Under the pieces are notes generated by a model that saw nothing but the letters and a program-made list of their open reading frames with translations, was not told the origin of the DNA and ran no database searches. From NCBI GenBank assembly GCA_022425745.1, contig JAKMEW010000402.1, positions 1 through 45,985 on the forward strand: a stretch of DNA of 45,985 nucleotides, read 5' to 3'. Within the stretch, counting starts at the first letter, position 1. Each line of letters starts with the position of its first letter. A program made the position numbers and the translations under genes. This DNA comes from Rubripirellula sp. (GTDB taxonomy: Bacteria > Planctomycetota > Planctomycetia > Pirellulales > Pirellulaceae). Positions 9,699 to 18,466 of this stretch are shown piece by piece.

Positions 9699-10238
9699 AT
9701 GACAAATCAAGCGACAGAATTCAATTCGACTTCATTATTGAGTCGATTCCTGACTGGAATCAATGAATCGGTGTTTCTGACGAAAATGGGAATCGCCAAC
9801 ATTGAACTCGTTAATTATCTCACTGGATTGCTCATCCAATTCATTAGAACCGATGCGATTCCAGTTCCCAGCGGCCAAGCGCATTACTCGGCAATAAAAC
9901 TTCTTCACCTCATGGATGAAGCAGAAAAGAGTGGGAGCCGTAGACGTCGCAATCTGTATCAGGCCATCGGAGACTACACCTTATTTTATGCAGGTGTGTA
10001 CCCCGAAAGCGTGGAGAAACCCAAGCAACGTCACACCTCCGGTTGGCTCAGAAATCTTACACAGCACGGAAAATATTGTTACGCACTCGCTTCAAAAATA
10101 ACACCAGAAGGAGAGCAACCCAGCAAGCAAGTCCTTCAATGCTTAAGTCACCAATACGAACTTTGCACCTATGGACTAAGGGAAACGCGTCGTGAGTGGG
10201 AACAGTCTTGCAGTAAACCAGAACATTTGATCGTTTAG
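9699..10238 (+). CDS. hypothetical protein (about 179 aa), predicted helical
   Basis: Protein-like composition from MTNQATEFNSTSLLSRFLTGINES onward, including RRRRNLYQAIGDYTLFYAGVYPES. The upstream extension to 9471 looks non-coding. Confidence 0.6.
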   Translation: MTNQATEFNSTSLLSRFLTGINESVFLTKMGIANIELVNYLTGLLIQFIRTDAIPVPSGQAHYSAIKLLHLMDEAEKSGSRRRRNLYQAIGDYTLFYAGVYPESVEKPKQRHTSGWLRNLTQHGKYCYALASKITPEGEQPSKQVLQCLSHQYELCTYGLRETRREWEQSCSKPEHLIV

Positions 10239-10352
10239 CAATAAGTTTATCGCTGCATTAATCGATCCAAAAATAGCTTCCCACAAAGATTCTTATGCCC
10301 GAATCCTTTCAGTCGAATCCATAGAAACACACTCAATTATTATTAAGACACC

Positions 10353-11870
10353 ATGACGGACAGCCAAGCATTTCAGTACGTTTGCCAGAACGCGCAGCAA
10401 GCCGCTTTACTTCATTCTTCAGCTGATTTGCTTGAGTGGGATGAACGCACCGGCATGCCCGCTTCGGCGGGAGATTACCGAGCAGATCAAGTCTCATGCT
10501 TGCGAGGCCTCGCACATCAAAAACGCACCGAACCCAAGTATCGCGATTATCTCGAAGAACTTTTCCAAAACATCGATTCAAAATACGAACCGGATCGCAC
10601 CTCAATTACAGTCTCACAGCTGTACCGAGATCTTCAACGCGACATTAAGTTGTCAACGGCCATCGTTGAACGCTCTGCAAAGCTCACTGTAAAAGGCCAA
10701 CAAACGTGGGACTCTGCTCGCAGAAACAATTGCTTTGAAGAATTCGAATCGATCTTAGCTGAGATCGTGTCGCTGAAACGTGAGGTTGGAGATCGACTCA
10801 GGGAAGACACCCAGCGAACACGATACGAAGCGTTGATCGATGAATACGAACCGGATGCGACGGTTGAACAAATCGATGAGCTATTCAATCAACTACGCCA
10901 TCCACTGGTTGATTTAATCAAGAAAATACAAGGGTCTGAAAAACGGCCGAAACGCGAACTGTTTCAACAAGCATTGTCGGTACCGATTCAAAGGCAGCTC
11001 AGCCGCGATGTAGCTGCGGCTATCGGGTTTGATTTCAAACGCGGTCGATTAGACGAGACATCTCACCCGTTTTGCACCACATTGGGTCCACACGATTGCC
11101 GCATTCTAACGCGTTATGACCCTCAAGACCTTGCCACGGGCTTGTTTGGCACTATGCATGAAGCAGGCCACGGCATGTATGAGCAAGGCCTTGACCCCGC
11201 TGAGTTTGGTCTCCCTTATGGATCTTATTGCTCTCTAGGGATACATGAATCACAGTCCAGAATGTGGGAGAACCAAGTAGGTCGCAGCCAATCATTCTGG
11301 CAGTGGATCACACCGATATTAAAGGACTCTTTTCCTGATCAATATTCTCACGCGACAGCAGAAGAACTCTACTTTGCCGCCAACGATGTTTACCCGAGCC
11401 TCATCCGCGTTGAGGCTGATGAAGCTACGTACAACCTACACATCATCATCCGATATGACATCGAAAAGAAACTCATAGACGGGAATCTAAATGTTAACGA
11501 TGTTCAAGACGAATGGAATGCGAGATACCACTCAGACCTTGGTGTGAGAGTTGATTCTGAGAGAAACGGTGTTCTCCAAGACGTGCACTGGAGTGCGGGA
11601 CTATTTGGTTATTTCCCAACTTACACCATTGGAAATCTGATCGCCGCTCAGCTCTTTCACTCCGCCCAGAATTCAATCTCGAATTTGGAACAAAAGATAA
11701 CTAACGGTTCTTTTGAGGAGCTACTCCTTTGGACACGGGAAGCGATTCACAAACATGGCCGCAGCCTCAATAGCGATCAGATGGTTCAGAGATCCACTGG
11801 TATTTCTCTATCCCCGAAATACTTAGTGCAATATCTCAGTGAAAAGCTCGAGACTCTCTATGACCTCTAA
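10353..11870 (+). CDS. carboxypeptidase M32 (Taq carboxypeptidase family)
   Basis: HExxH zinc motif in GTMHEAGHGMYEQGLDPAEFGLPYGSYCSLGIHESQSRMWENQVGRSQSFW; 505 aa, typical M32 layout. Confidence 0.93.
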   Translation: MTDSQAFQYVCQNAQQAALLHSSADLLEWDERTGMPASAGDYRADQVSCLRGLAHQKRTEPKYRDYLEELFQNIDSKYEPDRTSITVSQLYRDLQRDIKLSTAIVERSAKLTVKGQQTWDSARRNNCFEEFESILAEIVSLKREVGDRLREDTQRTRYEALIDEYEPDATVEQIDELFNQLRHPLVDLIKKIQGSEKRPKRELFQQALSVPIQRQLSRDVAAAIGFDFKRGRLDETSHPFCTTLGPHDCRILTRYDPQDLATGLFGTMHEAGHGMYEQGLDPAEFGLPYGSYCSLGIHESQSRMWENQVGRSQSFWQWITPILKDSFPDQYSHATAEELYFAANDVYPSLIRVEADEATYNLHIIIRYDIEKKLIDGNLNVNDVQDEWNARYHSDLGVRVDSERNGVLQDVHWSAGLFGYFPTYTIGNLIAAQLFHSAQNSISNLEQKITNGSFEELLLWTREAIHKHGRSLNSDQMVQRSTGISLSPKYLVQYLSEKLETLYDL

Positions 11871-11951
11871 CTGGGCGATCACTTTGGGTTAAAATTTCCG
11901 AGTCAGTTGTAAAAAAACTGCTAAACACCACCACTATTTGCATCCCTAATC

Positions 11952-12776
11952 ATGACCATCTCTTCGTGCCCACATTGTGGCGAGCAATACCTTATCTCTG
12001 ACAAAGCAATACCGACCGATGCGACGGTGCAGTGTCCATGGTGCTCCGAACAATTTGCATTCAAAGATGCGGTGAAGTCTTTACCGCCTGAGCTGATTGT
12101 CTTCTCAACGGATGGAGCGATAACAACTGATGGATCGATGAATGCATTCGACACGGAATCGCTTCCAAGTCAGCAATCAACAGGCTTTGATTTCTCTCGC
12201 CTAAGCGATCAGGTAGGTCTTGATCCCGAAGATACAAATCTTAGCGACCCAAATGCCGAGGCTTATCAAGCTTCCGAAACTCCTGAAGGGATATCTGATG
12301 GATGGGAGAACTCACAGTCGAACCCTGGGTCTCCTCCAGAATTCACCCAACATCGCCCACAGGCCAATAGCAAATCCACCGGGATTGGCTCGTTCATTGG
12401 GATCGTTCTAGGTGGACTACTGTCACTACCCTTAGCAGGATTGATTCTTTTGGCTTTGGGTAAAGCACCTGACCTTGGTTTTTGGCCATTTCTGGGAAAT
12501 GGGACGTCTGCGAGATCAGCTGCTCCGCTTCCACCATCGGATGAACGAGACACGCTCAGCGGAACACCACTTCGATTTAATCAGCCCACCGATCAATCCA
12601 CCGATAGCAAGGGCCCAGCGGAGGATGCACTAGAATCGATCTTGAACTCGAATGACGAGACATCTGACAGCGAAGCAGATTCTCAGAACACAGAGAGTGA
12701 ATCCAACGAGACTCCAGATGAAAGCTTGGTTGAGGAGACAGAAGCAGAAACACAAGCCGATCCAGGCAACTCCTGA
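11952..12776 (+). CDS. MJ0042-type zinc-ribbon membrane protein with acidic low-complexity C-terminus
   Basis: N-terminal CPHCGEQYLISDKAIPTDATVQCPWCSEQF (two CxxC); TM GSFIGIVLGGLLSLPLAGLILLALG; Asp/Glu/Ser-rich tail. Confidence 0.7.
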   Translation: MTISSCPHCGEQYLISDKAIPTDATVQCPWCSEQFAFKDAVKSLPPELIVFSTDGAITTDGSMNAFDTESLPSQQSTGFDFSRLSDQVGLDPEDTNLSDPNAEAYQASETPEGISDGWENSQSNPGSPPEFTQHRPQANSKSTGIGSFIGIVLGGLLSLPLAGLILLALGKAPDLGFWPFLGNGTSARSAAPLPPSDERDTLSGTPLRFNQPTDQSTDSKGPAEDALESILNSNDETSDSEADSQNTESESNETPDESLVEETEAETQADPGNS

Positions 12777-13070
12777 TCATCTATAAAACGGATGAAATTG
12801 ATCAGGAGTTCCAGATCGTACTCATCAGAATGAGAAGTTACCCGACTACGTGTCCGGCTTCAAACTTCACCTCCAGTGCTATCAGTCTGACAGGAACAGC
12901 AACGTTTCCGCTTGATCGCACTCAAAATATTTTCTGTGTCTTAATGCACTTGACGTAGAATAGACCAACTCGGGACTCGTGGCTCGTCGCCCGAAAGCTG
13001 CTTGGACCAACAATCTACGGATTTTCAGTCGACAGGGCATTCTACAACCCACCAGTCATGACCAGGCAAA

Positions 13071-13697
13071 ATGAAATCGATCGGGAATCTACTGACGGGT
13101 AGCGACGGAGATAAAGATCGCCAAACCGATCGCTTATTTATCCAGTTGTATGATGACCTTAGTCGCCTAGCTTCCAAATACCTGCAAAACGAACCAGCTC
13201 GCAGCCGCTTGAGTTCGGCATCGCTCGTTCATCAAACATACGTCCGAATGGTTGATCAATCCAAGATAACTTGGAAAGGTAAAACGCATTTCTTTGCTGT
13301 GGGCGCAACAGTGATGCGGCGAATCTTGGTTGACCACGCAAGAAAAGTGCAATCACTGAAACGTGGTGGGGGCTGGCAGCAAAGATCACTTGATGATGAG
13401 TTGACATTTCGACTCAATGAAGATCAGGACATTGTTGCTTTGGACGATCTGCTTAATCTGCTAGCGGCTTTGAATGAGAGGCAAGCGAAGATTGTTGAAT
13501 TGCGTTTCTTCGGTGGTCTCACCATGAGCGAAATTGCATCGGAACTCGACTTAGGTCTTCGAACGATCGAACAGGATTGGTCAATGGCTCGAGCTTGGAT
13601 TCGTAGAGAATTAAAGAAGGAGATTTTCGATTCCACTGAAGGTTGCTCAAAACCCAACAACTCAAACTTGGGAATTGATGACCATCATGAGACCTGA
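13071..13697 (+). CDS. ECF-subfamily RNA polymerase sigma factor
   Basis: Sigma-like regions LYDDLSRLASKYL...SLVHQTYVRMVDQ...AVGATVMRRILVDHARK and region 4 ERQAKIVELRFFGGLTMSEIASELDLGLRTIEQDWSMARAWIRREL. Confidence 0.9.
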   Translation: MKSIGNLLTGSDGDKDRQTDRLFIQLYDDLSRLASKYLQNEPARSRLSSASLVHQTYVRMVDQSKITWKGKTHFFAVGATVMRRILVDHARKVQSLKRGGGWQQRSLDDELTFRLNEDQDIVALDDLLNLLAALNERQAKIVELRFFGGLTMSEIASELDLGLRTIEQDWSMARAWIRRELKKEIFDSTEGCSKPNNSNLGIDDHHET

Positions 13698-16074
13698 GCA
13701 CTTCAATACTGTTCGAGAACTTTTTCTTATTGCTACAAATCTCGACGAAAAAGCACAGGAAGAATACCTCGCTAAAGTGCGAATTGAGCAGCCAGATGAA
13801 ATCTACCTTGAACTCACCTCTCTATTGGATGAGCATGATCCGACTAACGCGAAACAAGAAGGATCCAACCCGAGTACCTTTCGATACGTCATCGCCGAAC
13901 GATCGACAGCGGGTCAACATTCCTTGAATGATCAGGCTAATTCGGGTCAAATAGAGCCAAACAGTAGCGATCAAGAAAAGAACCAACCTCAGCACTTCAA
14001 CGCACCGACCACAGACCGGATCGCAAGCTCATTTCTCGTTAAATCTCAAGCTAAAAAAACAAGACGCAGGAATAACGCGTGGCTTTGGATAACGGCATTG
14101 CTACCGACAGCACTGATTGGCCTATTGACCTACTATCAGGTCAACAAAACCATGAAACAGGCGGTGCGAGATGAGATGCGGGGAGTTTCGGATAGTGTCG
14201 CACACGCTGCAAGGCGATTCTTGTCGGATAAATCCCATCTAGTCGAATCATGGACGCGCGAACCTGCTATTCAATCCACCATTCGTGAACTGATTAAACC
14301 CAGCACTGATACTGGAGGCAAACGGCTCCTCAACACATCGCTTGTTGAGTTGATCGGAATCCAGCTGGACCGCTTGTCTGGAATCAATGATGTTCATTTT
14401 GCTATCTGGGGATCAGATTACCAGTTTCTCTGCACAAATCTCTCGGGGATCGCTAGTAAAAACCTGCAAACTCAGCGTGACATCCAATCGTGGCTCGGCC
14501 GCGCAGAGAAGGACGAGAGGGTCATCTTTGGCCCAATGAGACTTTCAGAATCAGATCAAGAACAGCCAAGCCCAACCGAAATGGGAATCTTGACGGCAGT
14601 TCGAGATGATAACGATGCAATCTTGGCGATCATCTTGGTAACGAGAATCGGAATGCACCAAGAATTCAGCAGAATGTTTTTTGACATTGCTAATGCGGGT
14701 AACCTGGATGCATATGCGGTCGATGAAACGGGAACGATGTTAACTGAAAGCCCACGCGCCGCGACACTCGCATCATCAAAACGACTTGATGTGACCGTGG
14801 AAGGAATAGCGGCATCTCTGCGCGTTGCAGATCCGGGTAAACCCATTAAGTCGTCGGACACAAAGTTATCTTCTCGAAGCAATTTCCCCCTGACCAAAGC
14901 AGCCAAGAGCGTCTGCGGCGGACAAAGTGCAGTCGATATACAACCCTATCGAAATTATGCGGGGATCGAAGTTGTCGGTTCTTGGCGTTGGAATGGCGAC
15001 TCAAAAATTGGGATTATCGTTGAACGCCCGGCTAGTCAAGCTTTCGCCACGGTCAGAATCGTGCAAGCAAGCTTCATCGGTCTAGGCACCCTTTTATTTC
15101 TCTCGGTCACAACGGCAGCAGCGTTTCTCGCCCGCGCAACCGCTGCGGAACGTGCCGCTGTCCACCCTCTTAGCCGATACGAGGTAGTTGAAGAAGTTGG
15201 CACGGGCGGAATGGGAATGGTTTTTCGAGCTAACCATCGGCAACTGGGACGAGAAACAGCATTGAAAGTGATGATCGGTGGAACCCAACGCAAAGAAGAT
15301 CAACTACGTTTCGATCGCGAAGCTCGGTTGGCGGCCTCTCTAAGTAACCCTCACAGCGTGACAATCTATGACTACGGTCGCTCAGAAGATGGTGAATCCT
15401 ACTGCGTTATGGAATTCCTGCGCGGCCTGACGCTGCAAGAAGTGGTTGACCGAAGCGGGCATCAACCCATTGGACGCGTGCTATTTATCATTCGGCAGGT
15501 TTGCGAGGCAATTTCCGAAGCCCATCAGAAACGACTCCTTCATCTCGATATCAAACCACAAAATATCATGCTGTCGTTGGATCAGGCCGTTGGCGACTGG
15601 GCCGTTCTTTTTGATTACGGACTTTCGAAGCCGATTACTCCGACGCTTGAGTATTATCGATCACCTATGGCCAGATGGTCGGGAACACCAATGTACATGG
15701 CTCCAGAAAGATTCCATCATCTCGACCAAGTTGATCAACGCGCCGACATCTACTCACTCGGTTGTGTTGCTTATTTTCTAATCACTGGATCCACACCATT
15801 CTTTGAATCGGATACTGAATCGCTATTCACACTTATCGCCAATCAACAACCGATTGACCCGACCACTCGGAGAGGGGAGCCCGTGCCGAATGACGTTGCG
15901 AATTTAATCATCAAATGCATGGCAAAAAATCCGGAAGATCGATTTCATTCAATTGAAGAGTTCGTACTTAGGCTCGAGCAAATTCAGATAAGTCACCCTT
16001 GGACTGCCGACGATTCGCGACATTGCTGGAAAATACAATCTGATCATCTTCCCAAAACAAAACGTCACGTATGA
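13687..16074 (+). CDS. transmembrane serine/threonine protein kinase with N-terminal extracytoplasmic sensor-like domain
   Basis: Kinase motifs VGTGGMGMVFRANH, ETALKVM, LLHLDIKPQNIML, VLFDYGLSK, GTPMYMAPERF, DIYSLGCVAYFLITGSTPF. Two TM segments flank a region of about 300 aa N-terminal to the kinase. Overlaps the sigma gene by about 11 bp. Confidence 0.9.
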   Translation: MRPEHFNTVRELFLIATNLDEKAQEEYLAKVRIEQPDEIYLELTSLLDEHDPTNAKQEGSNPSTFRYVIAERSTAGQHSLNDQANSGQIEPNSSDQEKNQPQHFNAPTTDRIASSFLVKSQAKKTRRRNNAWLWITALLPTALIGLLTYYQVNKTMKQAVRDEMRGVSDSVAHAARRFLSDKSHLVESWTREPAIQSTIRELIKPSTDTGGKRLLNTSLVELIGIQLDRLSGINDVHFAIWGSDYQFLCTNLSGIASKNLQTQRDIQSWLGRAEKDERVIFGPMRLSESDQEQPSPTEMGILTAVRDDNDAILAIILVTRIGMHQEFSRMFFDIANAGNLDAYAVDETGTMLTESPRAATLASSKRLDVTVEGIAASLRVADPGKPIKSSDTKLSSRSNFPLTKAAKSVCGGQSAVDIQPYRNYAGIEVVGSWRWNGDSKIGIIVERPASQAFATVRIVQASFIGLGTLLFLSVTTAAAFLARATAAERAAVHPLSRYEVVEEVGTGGMGMVFRANHRQLGRETALKVMIGGTQRKEDQLRFDREARLAASLSNPHSVTIYDYGRSEDGESYCVMEFLRGLTLQEVVDRSGHQPIGRVLFIIRQVCEAISEAHQKRLLHLDIKPQNIMLSLDQAVGDWAVLFDYGLSKPITPTLEYYRSPMARWSGTPMYMAPERFHHLDQVDQRADIYSLGCVAYFLITGSTPFFESDTESLFTLIANQQPIDPTTRRGEPVPNDVANLIIKCMAKNPEDRFHSIEEFVLRLEQIQISHPWTADDSRHCWKIQSDHLPKTKRHV

Positions 16075-16218
16075 ACGGCATGTGTTTTTTATTTCGCTCT
16101 CACAATGAATTCGGCGGTGTCAAAAACTGGTAAACTCCCGATCGCTGAAAACCAAACAGCAGAGCGACTTTGGCAGTAGCAACAACACCCAAACTCAACA
16201 CCGGTATAGGTTATTTAA

Positions 16219-17136
16219 ATGCGATTATGCACCACTGCGTTACTTACGCTGATGTACATCGTCTGCGCATCAAACTCCTACGCAGCGAATAAAAAACTGA
16301 TTCTTATTGCAGGAAAACCCTCGCACCCACCGCGAATGCACGAGTTTAACGCAGGTGTTCAACTGCTCACTAAGTGCCTCAAACAAAACACAGAGATTGA
16401 TGTCACTTACTGTCTCAATGGATGGCCAGAGAATGAATCGATCTTGAACGATGCGGATGCCATTATTTTTTACATGGATGGCGGGGGACGTCATGAAGTA
16501 GTCCAAGAAAATGGTCGTCGATTAGCTTTGATTGACCAGTTGGCCGAGAAAGGCGTTGGCTTGGGATTCATGCACTATGGAGTAGAAATTGTTCCTGAGC
16601 AGGCGGGGAAAGAATTCCAAAAGTGGATTGGTGGGCATTACGAACACATGCACTCCTGCAACCCAATCTGGGAGCCCGTCTTCACATCGATGCCAAATCA
16701 TCCAATTTCCAACGGTGTAAAGCCGTTTCAGATCAAGGATGAATGGTATTTCAACATGCGTTTCGTATCCGACCTTAGCGGAAATGAAGCAGCGACTACT
16801 GAAGGTTTGAAGTTTGTTCCAATACTTGTTGCTTCACCATCTGATGCGGTGCGAAATGGGCCCTATGTTTACCCAAAAGGGCCGTATCCACATATTCAAG
16901 CTTCCAAGGGTCGCGCTGAAGCGATGATGTGGACCATCGAACGTCCTAGCGGAGGTCGAGGCTTTGGTTTCACTGGTGGTCACTTCCATGACAACTGGGA
17001 GAATGAATCGTTCCGAAAGGTAGTACTCAACGCGATGCTATGGATTGCAAAAAGCCCAATTCCTGAAAATGGAGTTGCTTCAACCCTCAAAGAAGGGGAC
17101 ATCAACGAGAACTTGGACCCCAAGAACAAAAGGTAA
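16219..17136 (+). CDS. secreted ThuA-like (trehalose-utilisation domain) protein
   Basis: Signal peptide MRLCTTALLTLMYIVCASNSYA; KKLILIAGKPSHPPRMHEFNAG, GLGFMHYGVE, GGRGFGFTGGHFHDNWENESFRKVVLNAMLWIA, typical of planctomycete ThuA-domain proteins. Confidence 0.82.
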   Translation: MRLCTTALLTLMYIVCASNSYAANKKLILIAGKPSHPPRMHEFNAGVQLLTKCLKQNTEIDVTYCLNGWPENESILNDADAIIFYMDGGGRHEVVQENGRRLALIDQLAEKGVGLGFMHYGVEIVPEQAGKEFQKWIGGHYEHMHSCNPIWEPVFTSMPNHPISNGVKPFQIKDEWYFNMRFVSDLSGNEAATTEGLKFVPILVASPSDAVRNGPYVYPKGPYPHIQASKGRAEAMMWTIERPSGGRGFGFTGGHFHDNWENESFRKVVLNAMLWIAKSPIPENGVASTLKEGDINENLDPKNKR

Positions 17137-17224
17137 AACCTTAAGTAATTCTGGTTCAATAAAGCGCTTCTGATGAGCAATTAAGTCGCCGGCGGCGACA
17201 CGCGCCCCCACGGAAATTATCGCT

Positions 17225-17251
17225 CACTTTGGCGACCTTTGTGCCAAAGTG
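17225..17251. terminator. probable bidirectional terminator hairpin between convergent genes
   Basis: 9-bp perfect inverted repeat CACTTTGGC-N9-GCCAAAGTG located between the 3' ends of the ThuA-like and MoxR genes. A second GC-rich palindrome GTCGCC-GGC-GGCGAC lies at 17185-17199. Confidence 0.5.
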
Positions 17252-17260
17252 GGTGGTTGC

Positions 17261-18265
17261 TCAATCCCCTTTCTCTGGGACGAACTCAAGAATATCCAAT
17301 AACACTTGATCCGAAGATACACCCTCGGCTTGAGCTTCAAAGTTCATCAACACGCGGTGCCTCATCGCAGGTAAGAAGACTCTTCGAATATCCTCAAAAC
17401 TTACATTGAACCTGCCATCGAGTAGAGCCCTGACTTTGGCGGTAAGTGCCAGCGTTTGTGCACCCCGTGGACTCGACCCCCATCGGACATATTGATTTGT
17501 AATGGGAGCACTGTGAGCCCCATCAGGATGCGTGGCCAGCGTTAATCGCACCAGATAGTCCTGCACATGTGGAGCGATAACAATACGCCGAATCATCGAC
17601 TGCCACTTTAAGATTTCTGCTCCGTCCATCACTCGATCGACGTTGGGCGTATTGTTAGTGGTTGTACGATGAACAATCTCATTCAATTCATCTCGGCTAC
17701 TGTATCGCACTATTAACTTGAATAGAAACCGATCCAATTGCGCTTCAGGCAAGGGGTAGGTGCCCTCTTGCTCGATGGGATTTTGCGTTGCTAGGACAAA
17801 GAAGGGTTGCTGCAATTTGTAAATTTCACCACCAACGCTGACTGTTCCCTCCTGCATGGTTTCAAGCATGGCCGACTGCGTCTTGGGTGTCGCACGATTG
17901 ATCTCATCTGCCAAAAGGATCTGCGTGAAAACCGGACCCCGCTGAAATTCAAATCGACGTTTTCCGGATTGCTCTTCGACGATCATGTTGGTGCCGAGTA
18001 TGTCAGCAGGCATTAAATCCGGCGTGAACTGAATGCGGTTGAACTCGAGATCTAACACACTAGAAAGCGTCTTCACGAGCATCGTCTTTCCGAGCCCCGG
18101 CACACCTTCGATTAAGCAATGTCCACCGCATAAAACTGCGGTCAACACACCATGAACAATCTCATCGTGGCCAACAATGACACGACCTATCATGTCACGC
18201 ACCAATTGATAACGCTGCCGAAAATGTTCAGCTTCGCGCTGCATGGATTCTACCGAGTCATTCAT
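17261..18265 (-). CDS. MoxR-family AAA+ ATPase
   Basis: Walker A GVPGLGKTMLVKTL, QFTPDLMPADILGTN, Walker B ILLADEINRATPKTQSAMLETMQE, FVLATQNPIEQEGTYPLPEAQLDRF. Confidence 0.95.
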   Translation of the reverse strand: MNDSVESMQREAEHFRQRYQLVRDMIGRVIVGHDEIVHGVLTAVLCGGHCLIEGVPGLGKTMLVKTLSSVLDLEFNRIQFTPDLMPADILGTNMIVEEQSGKRRFEFQRGPVFTQILLADEINRATPKTQSAMLETMQEGTVSVGGEIYKLQQPFFVLATQNPIEQEGTYPLPEAQLDRFLFKLIVRYSSRDELNEIVHRTTTNNTPNVDRVMDGAEILKWQSMIRRIVIAPHVQDYLVRLTLATHPDGAHSAPITNQYVRWGSSPRGAQTLALTAKVRALLDGRFNVSFEDIRRVFLPAMRHRVLMNFEAQAEGVSSDQVLLDILEFVPEKGD

Positions 18266-18466
18266 GACAAACCTGTCTAATTGGTGAGCAAAAATGTGCC
18301 CTGCTGTTGACCAATCTGCACGCGAATCAATCGCACCTGCATTGCTTCCTGCCCCAGGTCAACTCAGATTGTCTAATCGAATGACCTTCCACATGAGCTG
18401 TTTATCTGACTAATGCTCTGTCCTCGCTACCACCGTAGCGTACCACAGGTGACAGATGCAGAAAGC

